From contig DDFY01000030.1 in NCBI GenBank assembly GCA_002337385.1, forward strand, positions 40,459-104,458: DNA of 64,000 nt, given 5' to 3'. Both the position numbers and the translations under genes were made by a program. This document shows positions 7,289 to 15,862 of the stretch, in pieces. The notes under the pieces were generated by a model that saw only the letters and a program-made list of their open reading frames with translations, was not told the origin of the DNA and ran no database searches. Origin of the DNA: Erythrobacter sp. UBA1916 (GTDB lineage Bacteria > Pseudomonadota > Alphaproteobacteria > Sphingomonadales > Sphingomonadaceae). The stretch's first letter is position 1. Each line of letters opens with the position of its first letter.

Positions 7289-9079
7289 ATGCAAGTCTAT
7301 GACGCACCCATTCGCGACATGCGCTTCGTGCTCGAAGAGCTGCACACCGACGATGGCTTTGGCGACCTCGAAGGGTTCGAGGATTTCGATAGCGACGTGT
7401 CCGCCGCGATCCTCGAGGAAGCGGGCAAGCTGTGCAAGGAAGTGCTGCTGCCGATCAACTGGCCGGGCGATCAGGAAGGCTGCAAGCTCGAAAACGGCAC
7501 CGTTTCCACGCCCAAAGGCTTCAAGGAGGCCTACAAGGCGTTCTGCGAAGGCGGCTGGGCCGGGCTCGGTGTGGACGAACAGTGGGGCGGCCAGAACGCG
7601 CCGCATTCGCTCGGCAAGATGGTCGAGGAGATGACCTGTTCGGCCAACCTCTCGTTCGGGCTGTACCCCGGCCTTACGGGCGGCGCGATGGTCGCGCTGG
7701 AGGCCCATGGCAGCGACGAGCTGAAAGAGTTTTATCTCCCAAAAATGGCCAACGGCGAATGGTCGGGCACGATGTGCCTGACCGAGGCGCATTGCGGCAC
7801 CGACCTCGGCATGCTGCGCACCAAGGCCGAACCACAGGATGACGGCAGCTTCCTCGTCACCGGCAACAAGATCTTCATCTCCGCCGGTGACCACGATCTG
7901 ACCGAGAACATCATTCACCTCGTGCTCGCACGTCTGCCTGATGCGCCTGCAGGCGTGAAAGGCATCTCGCTGTTCCTCGTGCCCAAGTACCTGCCCAACG
8001 CCGATAGCGAGCCGGGCGAGCACAACAAGGCCGGGCCGACCGCGATCGAGCACAAGATGGGCCTCAAGGCCTCGGCCACCTGCCAGATGAGCTTTGACGG
8101 CTCGAAGGGCTGGCTGGTCGGCGAGCCCAACAAGGGCCTTGAGGCCATGTTCACGATGATGAACACCGAGCGCGTGGCAGTCGGCATTCAGGGCCTTGGC
8201 GTGGGCGAAATCGCCTACCAGTCCGCCGTCTATTACGCGAAGGACCGCTTGCAGGGGCGTTCGCTGTCGGGCGTGAAGAACCCCGATGGCCCGGCCGATC
8301 CGATCATCGTCCACCCGGACGTGCGCCGGATGCTGATGACCATGCGCGCCTACAACGAGGGCTGCCGCGCCCTGTCGGCCTGGGTGAGCCGTGCGCTTGA
8401 CGCACAGCACGCCGCGAAGGAGCCGGAAGCGCGCGAACGGGCGACCGATTTCATCGCGCTGATGACGCCGGTGGTCAAAGCCCTGTTCACCGACCTTGGT
8501 CACGAAAGCGCCCAGCTGGCGGTGCAGGTCTATGGCGGTCACGGCTACATTCAGGAATCGGGCGTCGAGCAATTCGCGCGTGATGCCCGGATCGCCCAGA
8601 TCTACGAGGGCACCAACGGCATTCAGGCGCTTGACCTAGTGGGCCGCAAGCTGCCGCACCGGATGGGCCGCAACCTGCGCAGCTTCTTCCACCCGGTTTC
8701 GCAGTTCTGCGAGGACCATGCCGCCGATCCCGCTATCGGCAAGCTGGTCGGTTCGCTGCAACAGAGCTTCGGCGCGCTGCAGCTTAGCACCGGCCATATC
8801 GCGCAGAAGGGGCTGAAAGACCCCGAAGAAGCCGCCGCCGCCGCGACCGACTACCTGCGCCTGCTCGGCTTTGTCGCCATGGCCTATTGCTTTGCCAAGG
8901 CGGCCAAGATCGCCCATGCCAAGCTTGCCGAAGGCACCGGTGAAGAGGCGTTCTACAAGGCCAAGATCACCACCGCGCAGTTCTTCTTCGACCGTCTGCT
9001 GCCCGTCGCCACGGCGCAGTTCATGGCGATCAAGAGCGGCAAAGCGAGCATGATGGAGCTGCCTGAGGAGGCGTTTTGA
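7289..9079 (+). CDS. Acyl-CoA dehydrogenase, long C-terminal-extended type
   Basis: 596 residues, longer than the roughly 380 of classical acyl-CoA dehydrogenases because of a helical C-terminal domain of the DmdC/FadE5-like group. The flavin and substrate motif MCLTEAHCGTDLG, the KIFISAGDHD strand and the YEGTNGIQALDLVGRK segment with catalytic E440 are present. It introduces the 2,3-double bond in acyl-CoA, passing electrons to an electron-transfer flavoprotein that is not in the window. Ribosome site GGGAGAGACGC precedes the ATG. Its last codons overlap the TTG start of the next gene (TTGA). It is the first oxidation step of the same operon as the two preceding genes. Confidence 0.93.
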   Translation: MQVYDAPIRDMRFVLEELHTDDGFGDLEGFEDFDSDVSAAILEEAGKLCKEVLLPINWPGDQEGCKLENGTVSTPKGFKEAYKAFCEGGWAGLGVDEQWGGQNAPHSLGKMVEEMTCSANLSFGLYPGLTGGAMVALEAHGSDELKEFYLPKMANGEWSGTMCLTEAHCGTDLGMLRTKAEPQDDGSFLVTGNKIFISAGDHDLTENIIHLVLARLPDAPAGVKGISLFLVPKYLPNADSEPGEHNKAGPTAIEHKMGLKASATCQMSFDGSKGWLVGEPNKGLEAMFTMMNTERVAVGIQGLGVGEIAYQSAVYYAKDRLQGRSLSGVKNPDGPADPIIVHPDVRRMLMTMRAYNEGCRALSAWVSRALDAQHAAKEPEARERATDFIALMTPVVKALFTDLGHESAQLAVQVYGGHGYIQESGVEQFARDARIAQIYEGTNGIQALDLVGRKLPHRMGRNLRSFFHPVSQFCEDHAADPAIGKLVGSLQQSFGALQLSTGHIAQKGLKDPEEAAAAATDYLRLLGFVAMAYCFAKAAKIAHAKLAEGTGEEAFYKAKITTAQFFFDRLLPVATAQFMAIKSGKASMMELPEEAF

Positions 9080-9999
9080 CCGTCACTCCGGCATCCGGGG
9101 TCGAGGCCTTCGCATCGCGACTGGCGATCCCCGCGATCGTTGCACCGATGTTCCTCGTCTCGGGGCCGGATCTGGTGGTGGAATGCTGCCGGGCCGGCCT
9201 CGCGGGCACGTTTCCTGCGCTTAACCAGCGCTCCAGCGCCGGGTTCGACGAATGGCTGTGGGAGATCGAGGAGCGGTGCGGCCCTGATGCTGCGCCCTAT
9301 GGCGTGAACCTGATCGTCCACAAGACGAACCCGCGCGTCGAGGTCGACCTGGAGCTTTGCGTAAAGCACAAGGTGCCGCTGGTCATCACCTCGCTCGGCG
9401 CGGTGCCCGATCTGGTGGCGGCGGTGCACTCCTATGGCGGGTTGGTGTTCCACGACGTGATCCAGCGCCGCCATGCCGAAAAGGCCGCCGAAGCCGGGGT
9501 CGACGGGATTATCGCCGTTGCCGCCGGTGCTGGCGGACATGCCGGGACGCTCAGCCCCTTCGCCTTGCTCAGCGAAATTCGCGAGGTGTTTGACGGCCCG
9601 CTGATCCTTTCGGGCGCGATGAGCCACGGACGCCATATCGCTGCCGCGCAGATGATGGGCGCGCAGTTCGGCTACCTCGGCTCGCACTTTATCGCCGCCG
9701 CTGAAAGCATGGCGGGCGAGGCGCAAAAGCAGATGATGACCGAGGCCAGCGCCAAGGACATCACCTATACCGACAAGGTTACCGGCGTGGGCGCGAACTT
9801 CCTCACCCCCAGCCTCGCCAGCGCCACTCTGCCCGATGGCCACGGCGAGATGACGCTGAACGACGAAGCGCGGGCGTGGAAGACGATCTGGTCGGCCGGA
9901 CACGGCGTTGGGGCCACCCGCGCGGTACGCCCGGCGGCGGACATCTGCGCGCAGCTGATTGACGAATATCGCGCCGCGCGGACCGAATTCTGTGCCTAG
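9076..9999 (+). CDS. Nitronate monooxygenase-like FMN enzyme
   Basis: 307 residues with a TIM-barrel FMN fold: IVAPMFLVSGPDLV at the N-terminus, LVITSLGAVPDLV, and AAGAGGHAGTLSPFALLSEIR with H155 in the position of the nitronate monooxygenase base. Members oxidise nitronates or serve as 2-enoyl-CoA-related reductases, so the substrate is uncertain. The start is TTG, chosen because TGAGGAG lies 5 bases ahead and the codon overlaps the acyl-CoA dehydrogenase stop. Its place as last gene of the beta-oxidation operon suggests use on acyl or nitro-acyl substrates such as 3-nitropropionate (inference). 36 bases separate it from the polyketide synthase, so transcription may continue into that cluster. 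Confidence 0.85.
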   Translation: MTVTPASGVEAFASRLAIPAIVAPMFLVSGPDLVVECCRAGLAGTFPALNQRSSAGFDEWLWEIEERCGPDAAPYGVNLIVHKTNPRVEVDLELCVKHKVPLVITSLGAVPDLVAAVHSYGGLVFHDVIQRRHAEKAAEAGVDGIIAVAAGAGGHAGTLSPFALLSEIREVFDGPLILSGAMSHGRHIAAAQMMGAQFGYLGSHFIAAAESMAGEAQKQMMTEASAKDITYTDKVTGVGANFLTPSLASATLPDGHGEMTLNDEARAWKTIWSAGHGVGATRAVRPAADICAQLIDEYRAARTEFCA

Positions 10000-10035
10000 G
10001 CGGACCCTTCGGGGCCACGGATCGTTGACCTTTGA

Positions 10036-11112
10036 ATGACCCCGATCCCCACCCGCAGCAGGCCCCGTGTCAACGCCATCGCCACGGCGACCCCGCAATG
10101 CGAGGTGCATCACAACTATAACGACTGGGCCGAACGCCAGCTGAGCGGCTCGCGCGGGGCGGCGATCTTTCATCGCATGATGGCCCGCAGCGGCATCGAC
10201 CAGCGGTTTTCCGTGCTATCCCAGGATGATGGCCGGATCGGCTTCGGCAGTTTCTACAATGCCGGTGCCTCACCGGGGACCGCCGCGCGCATGGCCCACT
10301 ATGCCGCCAGCGCGCCCGATCTCGCGGTGGAAGCGATCGGGAAATTGCCCGAGCTTTCCGGCATCACCCATATGGTCACCGCCAGCTGCACCGGGTTCAT
10401 GGCGCCGGGGCTCGATCAGGTGGTGGCGCGGCGACTGGGCCTTCCTGCAACGGTCGAGCGCCTGTTTCTGGGCTTCATGGGCTGTTACGCCGGGATCACC
10501 GCGCTGCGCACCGCCGCGATGATCGTGCGCGCCGATCCTGCTGCCCGCGTGCTCGTGCTGACGGTCGAGCTGTGTACGCTGCACATGCAGGACACCGACG
10601 ATCTCGAGCAGCTGCTGGCGATGGGGCAGTTCGCCGATGGTGCGGCCGCCGCCGTGGTCAGCGCATCGGGCGAAGGGCTGGCGCTGGGAGAGGCGCTTTC
10701 GCTCACGCTCAACGATGCGGCGGAGCTGATCACCTGGCACGTCGGCGACACCGGCTTTGCCATGCACCTTTCAGGAGCGGTTCCGGGACGACTGGTCGAA
10801 CAACTCGAAGACCCCGCCACGCTGCGCGAAATAGTCGGTGCTGCCGGAGCCGAAGCGATAGACAGCTGGGCGATCCACCCCGGCGGGCGCTCGATCCTCG
10901 ATGCGGTGGAGCGCGCGCTTGATTTGCCGGATGATGCGCTCGCTCACTCGCGTGAGGTGCTGCGCACTTGCGGCAATATGTCATCGGCCACGGTGCTGTT
11001 CGTGCTTCAGCGGGGCATGGCACAGCGGCCCGAACACGGCGTCGCGCTGGCCTTCGGGCCCGGGCTGGCGGTGGAAGGCCTGCACTACGCGTGGCACGAT
11101 CATGCTGGCTGA
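10036..11112 (+). CDS. Type III polyketide synthase
   Basis: 358 residues of the chalcone-synthase fold. The full catalytic triad is visible: C118 in VTASCTGFMAPGLD, H281 in WAIHPGGRSILDAVE and N314 in CGNMSSATVLFVL. Such enzymes extend an acyl-CoA starter with malonyl-CoA and cyclise the product to pyrones, resorcinols or phloroglucinols. The next two genes, a methyltransferase and a flavoprotein hydroxylase-like protein, overlap it and each other, matching the logic of Streptomyces srsABC-type phenolic-lipid clusters (synthase, methylation, hydroxylation). The product is not known. Fatty acyl-CoA supplied by the genes just upstream would be a sensible starter (inference). Confidence 0.92.
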   Translation: MTPIPTRSRPRVNAIATATPQCEVHHNYNDWAERQLSGSRGAAIFHRMMARSGIDQRFSVLSQDDGRIGFGSFYNAGASPGTAARMAHYAASAPDLAVEAIGKLPELSGITHMVTASCTGFMAPGLDQVVARRLGLPATVERLFLGFMGCYAGITALRTAAMIVRADPAARVLVLTVELCTLHMQDTDDLEQLLAMGQFADGAAAAVVSASGEGLALGEALSLTLNDAAELITWHVGDTGFAMHLSGAVPGRLVEQLEDPATLREIVGAAGAEAIDSWAIHPGGRSILDAVERALDLPDDALAHSREVLRTCGNMSSATVLFVLQRGMAQRPEHGVALAFGPGLAVEGLHYAWHDHAG

Positions 11113-11785
11113 GCGGCGTCAGGCCGAGGAGCTGATGGACGACCCGGCGCTTGATCGCGCCACCTACGAAGCGCTCATCGCCGACCTCGCGAAGGTCAAC
11201 CGCCTCACGCTCGCCTATCGCCCCACCCTTGCCTTTCTCGAACGCGCACTGGCCGGGCGCGACAGCTTCAGCCTGCTCGACGTGGGCTATGGCGATGGCG
11301 ACATGCTGCGCGCAATCGCCCGCTGGGCTGCAAGGCACGGAAAGCAGGCGCGGCTGGTGGGAGTCGATCTTAATGCATCGAGCCTTGCCGCGGCGCAAAA
11401 GGCAACCCCCAGCGATATGCCCATCACCTACGTGACCGGAGACTACGCCGCGCTCGACGACGAGTTCGACCTGATCGTGTCCAGCCTCGTTGCCCATCAT
11501 ATGAGCCATGCTCAACTGATCGCCTTCCTGCAGCATATGGACCGCGAGGCAAGGCTCGGCTGGTTCGTGAACGACCTGCATCGGCACGCCCTGAGCTATC
11601 TTGGCTATCCGCTGCTCGCGCGGCTGATGGGCTGGCACCGGATCGTCCGGCTTGATGGGCAAACCTCGATTGCCCGTAGCTTCCGTCCGGCAGACTGGGC
11701 TGGCCTGCTTGACCAGGCCGGCGTCGCAGGTGCCGAAGTCACCCGCTGGTTTCCGTTCAGGCTATGCGTCAGCAAGACCCACTGA
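11102..11785 (+). CDS. SAM-dependent methyltransferase of the polyketide cluster
   Basis: 227 residues. Class I Rossmann motif I is LLDVGYGDGDML, with RLVGVDLNASSL as motif II and FDLIVSSLVAHHM as motif IV. It probably methylates the ring or hydroxyl of the polyketide made by the preceding synthase. The ATG at 11102 lies 11 bases inside the synthase gene, whose reading frame provides the upstream sequence; the long frame further upstream is just the synthase in another frame. Its last 22 bases overlap the next gene. Target atom and substrate are inferred only from context. Confidence 0.85.
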   Translation: MLAERRQAEELMDDPALDRATYEALIADLAKVNRLTLAYRPTLAFLERALAGRDSFSLLDVGYGDGDMLRAIARWAARHGKQARLVGVDLNASSLAAAQKATPSDMPITYVTGDYAALDDEFDLIVSSLVAHHMSHAQLIAFLQHMDREARLGWFVNDLHRHALSYLGYPLLARLMGWHRIVRLDGQTSIARSFRPADWAGLLDQAGVAGAEVTRWFPFRLCVSKTH

Positions 11786-12882
11786 TCCTCGGCGCAGGCC
11801 CGGCCGGATGCGCGGCAGCAATCGTGCTGGCGCGCGGCGGAGCACAGCCGCTGCTGCTCGACCGGGCGCAGACCGTGGGCGATCCGCTGTGCGGCGGGTT
11901 CCTGAGCTGGCGCACCGTCGAGCAATTGCGCGCGCTGGATGTCGATCCGCTCGCTTTGGGAGCGCATCCTGTCACCCAGCTGCGCCTGTTTGCAGCCGGA
12001 CGCGAGGCCACCGCTCCCCTGCCCCATCCCGCCTGCGGACTGTCGCGCCACGCGCTCGATACGGCGCTGCGACAGGTTGCACAGGCGGCGGGCGCAAGGC
12101 TGGTGTTTGACCACATCACCGCCATCGAACCGGGTGTCGCCCACGGCAAAGCGCAAGACTGGCCCAGCGAAAGTCTGTTCCTCGCCAGTGGCAAGCACGA
12201 CATTCGCGGCACGGCGCGCCCACGACATTCCGATGACCCCGCGCTCGGCCTGCGGCTCCGCCTGCCCGCCACCACAAAACGGCGCGACCTGCTGACCGAT
12301 GCCATCGAACTGCACCTGTTCGCGCGAGGCTACGCGGGAATCGTGCTGCAGGAAGATGGCACCGCGAACGTCTGCCTTGCCCTGCGCAAGTCGGCGCTGG
12401 CCGAGGCCGGTGGCTCTCCACAGGCGCTGCTCGCCCGCTTGGCAGCGCAAGAGCCCGCCCTATCGCACCGCCTTGGCGACGATTGGAACACAGCGCGCGT
12501 CGAATCGATCGGCGCGGTGCCCTATGGCTGGATCGCGCGCGATACTGCGCCCGGACTATTCCGGCTGGGCGATCAGGCCGCCGTCATCCCCTCACTCGCC
12601 GGCGAGGGCATCAGCATCGCGCTGGCAAGCGGGCACATGGCCGCCGCCCATTGGCTCGACCACGGGCCAGAAGGCGCGCCGCTTTACCAGCAGGCCTTCG
12701 CCCGCAAGGCCAGACGTCCGGTAGCCGTCGCCCGGCTTGCCCGCACGCTGGCGGAAAGCCCTCGCGCCGCCACACTCGCAGCCCTTGCTGCCCGCTACGC
12801 CCCGCAGGCGATCCATGCGCTCGCCAGTCTCAGCCGCATTGCCGCGCCGCCTCCTCTTGCGCAGCCTGCGCGCCCTGCCTAA
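11764..12882 (+). CDS. FAD-dependent monooxygenase/reductase of the polyketide cluster
   Basis: 372 residues. N-terminal dinucleotide-binding motif LILGAGPAGCAAAIVLARGG (residues 7-26) and C-terminal FAD-contacting LFRLGDQAAVIPSLAGEGI are those of the PHBH/geranylgeranyl-reductase flavoprotein family. In a polyketide setting it most likely hydroxylates the aromatic product, preparing a quinone. It overlaps the methyltransferase gene by 22 bases and ends the three-gene cluster, 48 bases before icd. A reductase role on an isoprenoid chain cannot be excluded. Confidence 0.83.
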   Translation: MRQQDPLILGAGPAGCAAAIVLARGGAQPLLLDRAQTVGDPLCGGFLSWRTVEQLRALDVDPLALGAHPVTQLRLFAAGREATAPLPHPACGLSRHALDTALRQVAQAAGARLVFDHITAIEPGVAHGKAQDWPSESLFLASGKHDIRGTARPRHSDDPALGLRLRLPATTKRRDLLTDAIELHLFARGYAGIVLQEDGTANVCLALRKSALAEAGGSPQALLARLAAQEPALSHRLGDDWNTARVESIGAVPYGWIARDTAPGLFRLGDQAAVIPSLAGEGISIALASGHMAAAHWLDHGPEGAPLYQQAFARKARRPVAVARLARTLAESPRAATLAALAARYAPQAIHALASLSRIAAPPPLAQPARPA

Positions 12883-12930
12883 GACGCTCGCAAACTCTTC
12901 CCATTCATTCCAGACAAACAGGGACCAAGC

Positions 12931-14160
12931 ATGGCCAAGATCAAGGTGCTCAATCCGATCGTGGAGATCGACGGCGACGAGATGACGAAGATCATCTGGC
13001 AATGGATCCGCGAACGGCTGATCCTGCCCTATCTCGACGTCGACCTGAAATACTACGACCTCTCGGTCGAAAAGCGCGACGAAACCGACGACCAGATCAC
13101 CATCGATGCCGCCAACGCGATCAAGGAATGTGGCGTCGGCGTGAAGTGCGCCACCATCACCCCCGATGAAGCGCGCGTCGAGGAATTCGGCCTCAAGCAG
13201 ATGTGGCGTTCGCCCAACGGCACGATCCGCAACATCCTCGGCGGCACCATCTTCCGCGAGCCGATCGTGATCGACAACGTGCCGCGCCTCGTCCCCGGCT
13301 GGACCGACCCCATCGTGGTCGGCCGTCATGCCTTCGGCGACCAGTATCGCGCCACCGACACCCTGATCCCCGGCGCCGGCAAGCTGCGCATGGTGTTCGA
13401 GGGCGACGACGGCCAGAACATCGACCTGCTCGTGCACACCTTCGACCAGCCCGGCGTGGCGGTGTCGATGTACAACCACGACGAATCGATCCGCGACTTC
13501 GCCCGTGCCAGCTTCAACTACGGCCTCGACCGTGGCTGGCCGGTGTACCTCTCCACCAAGAACACCATCATGAAGAAGTATGATGGCCGGTTTAAGGACC
13601 TGTTCCAGGAAGTGTTCGACACCGAGGGCTTCAAGGAGAAGTTCGAGGAAGCCAAGATTTGGTACGAACACCGCCTGATCGACGACATGGTCGCCGCCGC
13701 GCTGAAGTGGAACGGCAAGTTCGTCTGGGCCTGCAAGAACTACGATGGCGACGTCCAGTCGGACATCGTGGCACAGGGCTTTGGCTCGCTCGGCCTGATG
13801 ACCAGCGTGCTGATGGCGCCCGATGGCAAGACCGTGGAATCGGAAGCCGCCCACGGCACCGTCACCCGCCACTATCGCCAGCACCAGCAGGGCAAGGCGA
13901 CCAGCACCAACCCGATCGCCTCGATCTTCGCCTGGACGCGCGGCCTGATGTATCGCGGCAAGTTCGACAACACCCCCGATGTGGTGGCGTTCGCCGAAAC
14001 GCTTGAGCGCGTCTGCATCAAGTGCGTCGAAGACGGCAAGATGACCAAGGACCTCGCGCTGCTGATCGGCCCGAACCAGAGCTGGATGACCACCGAGCAG
14101 TTCTTCGAAGCCATCGTCGAAGGTCTCGAAACCGAAATGAAGGCGCAGGGTCTCGTCTGA
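12931..14160 (+). CDS. icd: NADP-dependent isocitrate dehydrogenase
   Basis: 409 residues, the eukaryote-like homodimeric class usual in alphaproteobacteria. Substrate-binding SPNGTIRNILGGTIFREPI, metal-binding aspartates near YDGDVQSDIVAQGFGSLG, and the NADP-site EAAHGTVTRHYRQHQ are visible. It converts isocitrate to 2-oxoglutarate with NADPH production in the citric-acid cycle, in the cytoplasm. Start ATG follows CAGGGACC. The gene is followed by a strong intrinsic terminator, so it forms its own unit. Confidence 0.96.
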   Translation: MAKIKVLNPIVEIDGDEMTKIIWQWIRERLILPYLDVDLKYYDLSVEKRDETDDQITIDAANAIKECGVGVKCATITPDEARVEEFGLKQMWRSPNGTIRNILGGTIFREPIVIDNVPRLVPGWTDPIVVGRHAFGDQYRATDTLIPGAGKLRMVFEGDDGQNIDLLVHTFDQPGVAVSMYNHDESIRDFARASFNYGLDRGWPVYLSTKNTIMKKYDGRFKDLFQEVFDTEGFKEKFEEAKIWYEHRLIDDMVAAALKWNGKFVWACKNYDGDVQSDIVAQGFGSLGLMTSVLMAPDGKTVESEAAHGTVTRHYRQHQQGKATSTNPIASIFAWTRGLMYRGKFDNTPDVVAFAETLERVCIKCVEDGKMTKDLALLIGPNQSWMTTEQFFEAIVEGLETEMKAQGLV

Positions 14161-14210
14161 GCGAGCCATGCACCTGCGGAACGGCTTGCCGACCGCTAAG
14201 TTATGATAAT

Positions 14211-14242
14211 GGGGCGCGCGACGGCGGTCGCGCGCCCCTTTT
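14211..14242 (+). terminator. Intrinsic terminator after icd
   Basis: Perfect 12-bp stem GGGGCGCGCGAC / GTCGCGCGCCCC with a four-base GGCG loop, followed directly by TTTT. It lies 50 bases past the icd stop and 19 bases before the next start codon, so the downstream gene needs a promoter inside or beyond it or read-through. Confidence 0.85.
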
Positions 14243-14260
14243 CATGTCACAGGAGATTGC

Positions 14261-15862
14261 ATGACCAAGGCCCGCCTCGAAATCCGTGCAGCCGTTCCCG
14301 CCGATGTGCGCCGCATCGCCGCACTCGCCAAGCGCGTCTATGAGGACTTCGCGCCCTACACGCAGGGCGAAATCCGCGGCCAGATCAACAACTATCCCGA
14401 GGGCTGCTTCGTCGCCGTACTTGACGACAAGCTGGTCGGCTACTGCGCCACGATGCGCATCGGCGGCGAAAAGGCGCTGCGCCCGCACACCTGGGACGAA
14501 ATCACCGGCAACGGCTACGGCAGCCGCCACGAGGCCACCGGCGACTGGCTCTATGGCTACGAGATGATCGTCGATCCGAAAGTGCGCGGCACACGGATCG
14601 GACGGCGGCTCTATGAAGAACGCAGGTTCCTTGCCGAACAGCTCGAACTGAAAGGCATCGTCTTTGCCGGGCGCATGCCCAACCTGCGCAAGAGCTGGCG
14701 CCGGGTGGAAAGCGCGGAGGACTATCTCGAGAAGGTCGTGGCCGGCAAGATCCACGATCCGGTGCTGCGCTTCCAGCTTGCCAACGGGTTCGAGCCGCTC
14801 GGCGTGCTCCCCGGCTATCTGCCCGAAGACCTGCGCAGCCGCGGTAATGCGGTGCACATGGTCTGGCGCAACCCGTTCGTCGATCAGGAGGCCAGCGCGC
14901 AGCTGTCCGTTCCGCGCGGGATCGAGAACGTCCGCATTGCCGCCTGCCAGCTGCAGGCACGCGCGGTGAAGGACTTCGATGAATTCATCCGGCAGGTGCA
15001 ATATTTCGTCGATGTTGCAAGTGACTATGCAGCAGACTTCATTCTGTTTCCCGAACTGTTCACGCTCATGCTGCTGAGTGCCGAGGAAGAGGAACTCTCA
15101 CCGCTCGAAAGCATCGAACTGCTCTCGCGCTACACCCCGCGCATTCGCGAGACGCTGTCGGAGATGGCACTCAAGTTCAACATCAACATCATCGGCGGCT
15201 CGCACCCCACGCGCATGGACGATGGCGACATTCACAATATCGCCATCGTGTGCCTGCGCGACGGCTCGATTCACGAACGCGAGAAGATCCACCCCACCCC
15301 CAACGAGGCCTACTGGTGGAACATCAAGGGTGGCGATTCGATCGACGTCATCCAGACCGACTGCGGCCCGATCGGCATCCAGATCTGCTATGACAGCGAG
15401 TTTCCCGAGCTTTCGCGCCGCCTTGTCGACCAGGGCGCGCGGATCATCTTCGTGCCGTTCTGCACCGACAGCCGCCAGGGCTATATGCGCGTGCGTTACT
15501 GCGCCGCCGCCCGCGCGATCGAGAACCAGTGCTTCGTGGTGATGGCGGGCAACGTCGGCAACCTGCCCAATGTCGGCAATATGGACATCCAGTATGCCCA
15601 GAGCTGCATTCTAACCCCCTGCGACTTCCCCTTCGCCCGCGATGGCATCGCCGCCGAAGCGAGCGAGAACGTGGAAACGCTTACGATCAGCGACGTGAAT
15701 CTCGCCGATCTCTCTTGGGCGCGGGCCGAGGGCACGGTGCGTAACCTCGCCGACCGGCGGCACGACCTCTACCGCATCGAATGGAACGAGGACGGCGGCG
15801 CAGGCGCAGGTGAAGTGCAAGGTCCGGCACCGCGCCGGGGCCATGGCCCCGGTGGCGGCTGA
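14261..15862 (+). CDS. GNAT acetyltransferase fused to carbon-nitrogen hydrolase
   Basis: 533 residues, two domains. Residues 5-205 form a GNAT N-acyltransferase (acetyl-CoA loop region VDPKVRGTRIGRRLYE at 104-119). Residues 222-510 form a nitrilase-superfamily amidase with the Glu-Lys-Cys triad E265 (FPELF), K342 (REKIHPTPNE) and C376 (IQICYDSEFPE). Both activities on one chain would let it form and break amide bonds on a common amine; the substrate is not known. Start has AGGAG 7 bases before the ATG. The tail is Gly/Pro-rich. The stop abuts that of putP on the other strand with no spacer. Related two-domain proteins are known in many proteobacteria, but their roles are poorly defined. Confidence 0.9.
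   Translation: MTKARLEIRAAVPADVRRIAALAKRVYEDFAPYTQGEIRGQINNYPEGCFVAVLDDKLVGYCATMRIGGEKALRPHTWDEITGNGYGSRHEATGDWLYGYEMIVDPKVRGTRIGRRLYEERRFLAEQLELKGIVFAGRMPNLRKSWRRVESAEDYLEKVVAGKIHDPVLRFQLANGFEPLGVLPGYLPEDLRSRGNAVHMVWRNPFVDQEASAQLSVPRGIENVRIAACQLQARAVKDFDEFIRQVQYFVDVASDYAADFILFPELFTLMLLSAEEEELSPLESIELLSRYTPRIRETLSEMALKFNINIIGGSHPTRMDDGDIHNIAIVCLRDGSIHEREKIHPTPNEAYWWNIKGGDSIDVIQTDCGPIGIQICYDSEFPELSRRLVDQGARIIFVPFCTDSRQGYMRVRYCAAARAIENQCFVVMAGNVGNLPNVGNMDIQYAQSCILTPCDFPFARDGIAAEASENVETLTISDVNLADLSWARAEGTVRNLADRRHDLYRIEWNEDGGAGAGEVQGPAPRRGHGPGGG

Noticed and set aside
5906..8572. An 888-codon open frame on the minus strand opposite the dehydrogenase/hydratase and acyl-CoA dehydrogenase genes.
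   Set aside because: The plus strand carries clear enzymes with all motifs, and high-GC coding DNA often leaves the antisense frame open. The translation shows no family motif.
12592..14169. A 525-codon open frame opposite icd.
   Set aside because: Same reason: icd is unmistakable on the plus strand.
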